A program made the position numbers and the translations under genes. A stretch of 61,359 nucleotides of DNA from Actinomycetes bacterium (lineage in GTDB: Bacteria > Actinomycetota > Coriobacteriia > Coriobacteriales > Atopobiaceae). The notes under the pieces were generated by a model. The model was not told where the DNA came from. It did no database searches and worked only from the letters and a program-made list of their open reading frames with translations. The stretch spans positions 1 through 61,359 of the forward strand of contig JAKPQM010000032.1 of the NCBI GenBank assembly GCA_029546925.1, read 5' to 3'. Below are positions 60,885 to 61,359 of the stretch, in pieces. Positions within the stretch are counted from its first letter, which is position 1, and every line of letters begins with the position of its first letter.

Positions 60885-61359
60885 GATGCGTAAGATCGGT
60901 CCCTTGGCAGCCCTGATCGCACTCGTGGTGGTGCTCGCGCTGGGTTTTGCCGGCTACGCACTTCTCGGCTCGCAGCATGAGGAACCCAGCAAGGATTCTG
61001 AACAGCTCGAACAGCCTGAGCAGTCCGGACAGGCAGACGATTCCGAGCAATCATCCGACGAGGATCCCATCATGCTCGCCGACTACGATGCCCGCATCTA
61101 TACCGAGCAGGGCGATATGATCGCGCTGTCCGAGATCGCAGACGGCAAGCCCCTCGTCATCAATTTCTGGGCGACGTGGTGTCCCTACTGCGTCCAAGAG
61201 CTCCCCGACTTCCAAGAGATCCATCGCGTGTATGCGGATCGCGTCTCCTTCGCATTTGTCGACGTTACAGATGGCACGCGAGAGATCACCGAGAACGTTG
61301 TGGCATGGCTCTCCGAAAACGGCTTCGACGACCTGCCTGTCTATTACGACATCGACCTT
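60885..61359 (+). CDS. Exported TlpA-like thioredoxin (partial)
   Basis: The first 158 residues, cut by the window end. A signal anchor (AALIALVVVLALGFAGYAL) is followed by a low-complexity linker rich in Glu, Gln, Ser and Asp (about residues 30-60), then the TlpA domain: LVINFWATWCPYCVQELPDFQ with a CPYC active site. It would reduce or oxidise disulfides outside the membrane, e.g. in cytochrome or exported-protein maturation. gagaggaagcg precedes the ATG. Confidence 0.92.

Overview
The window is high-GC DNA from an anaerobic, sugar-fermenting bacterium. Its gene content fits a Coriobacteriia gut actinobacterium, most likely Collinsella-like. The pointers are a class III (glycyl-radical) ribonucleotide reductase, the C-terminal part of a giant acyl-CoA dehydratase activase, two complete mannose-family PTS systems, PurO-type IMP cyclohydrolase beside a stand-alone AICAR transformylase, and a decayed copy of a gene family I associate with Coriobacteria. 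The organism name is an inference from gene content, not from a search. No rRNA, tRNA, CRISPR array, phage or transposase was found.

Layout. 1-7.1 kb: end of the dehydratase activase, a HAD phosphatase, and a five-gene ABC export-type operon with an anchored protein. 7.2-9.6 kb (minus): FMN reductase, DUF1905, phosphoglycerate mutase and a YdeI-like protein. 9.9-22.7 kb: an HTH-amylase in-frame fusion, an NAD epimerase, a Ca/Na antiporter, peptidase T, a Na/Pi cotransporter, MgtC, a GH2 glycosidase and DegV. 22.8-25.8 kb (minus): nrdD-nrdG behind a textbook pair of NrdR boxes. 26-29.4 kb: PfkB kinase, Crp/Fnr regulator, thioredoxin, rhodanese and an RsmJ-type methyltransferase. 29.5-37.4 kb: two mannose-6-phosphate isomerase homologues, one with an extra N-terminal domain, then PTS EIIA-EIIB-EIIC-EIID, a small membrane protein, a MarR regulator and a HAD phosphatase. 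37.5-46.5 kb: an M20 hydrolase relic, ferritin, an AAA ATPase, purO-purH behind a probable ZTP riboswitch, CoA-disulfide reductase-rhodanese, a LUD protein and a frameshifted pseudogene. 46.5-51 kb: an AmmeMemoRadiSam pair, a Tat lipoprotein esterase, a PIN/Phd toxin-antitoxin pair and a small HTH protein.

51.2-59.5 kb is the most interesting part. It is an 11-gene plus-strand operon: membrane protein, EIIA, fused EIIC-EIID, small membrane protein, an alpha/beta hydrolase that has lost its nucleophile serine, a divergent class II aldolase, EIIB, cupin, DhaK, DhaL and a DeoR regulator. The combination suggests a pathway in which a PTS-imported ketose phosphate is cleaved by the aldolase and the unphosphorylated triose is rescued by DhaKL. 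This would be a bacterial parallel to aldolase B plus triokinase. The window ends with a Gfo/Idh/MocA oxidoreductase and the start of an exported TlpA-like thioredoxin.

Several intergenic regions hold long, nearly perfect palindromes, including a repeated 29-30 bp-arm element and its tandemly expanded half. They look like a family of REP/MITE-like sequences.
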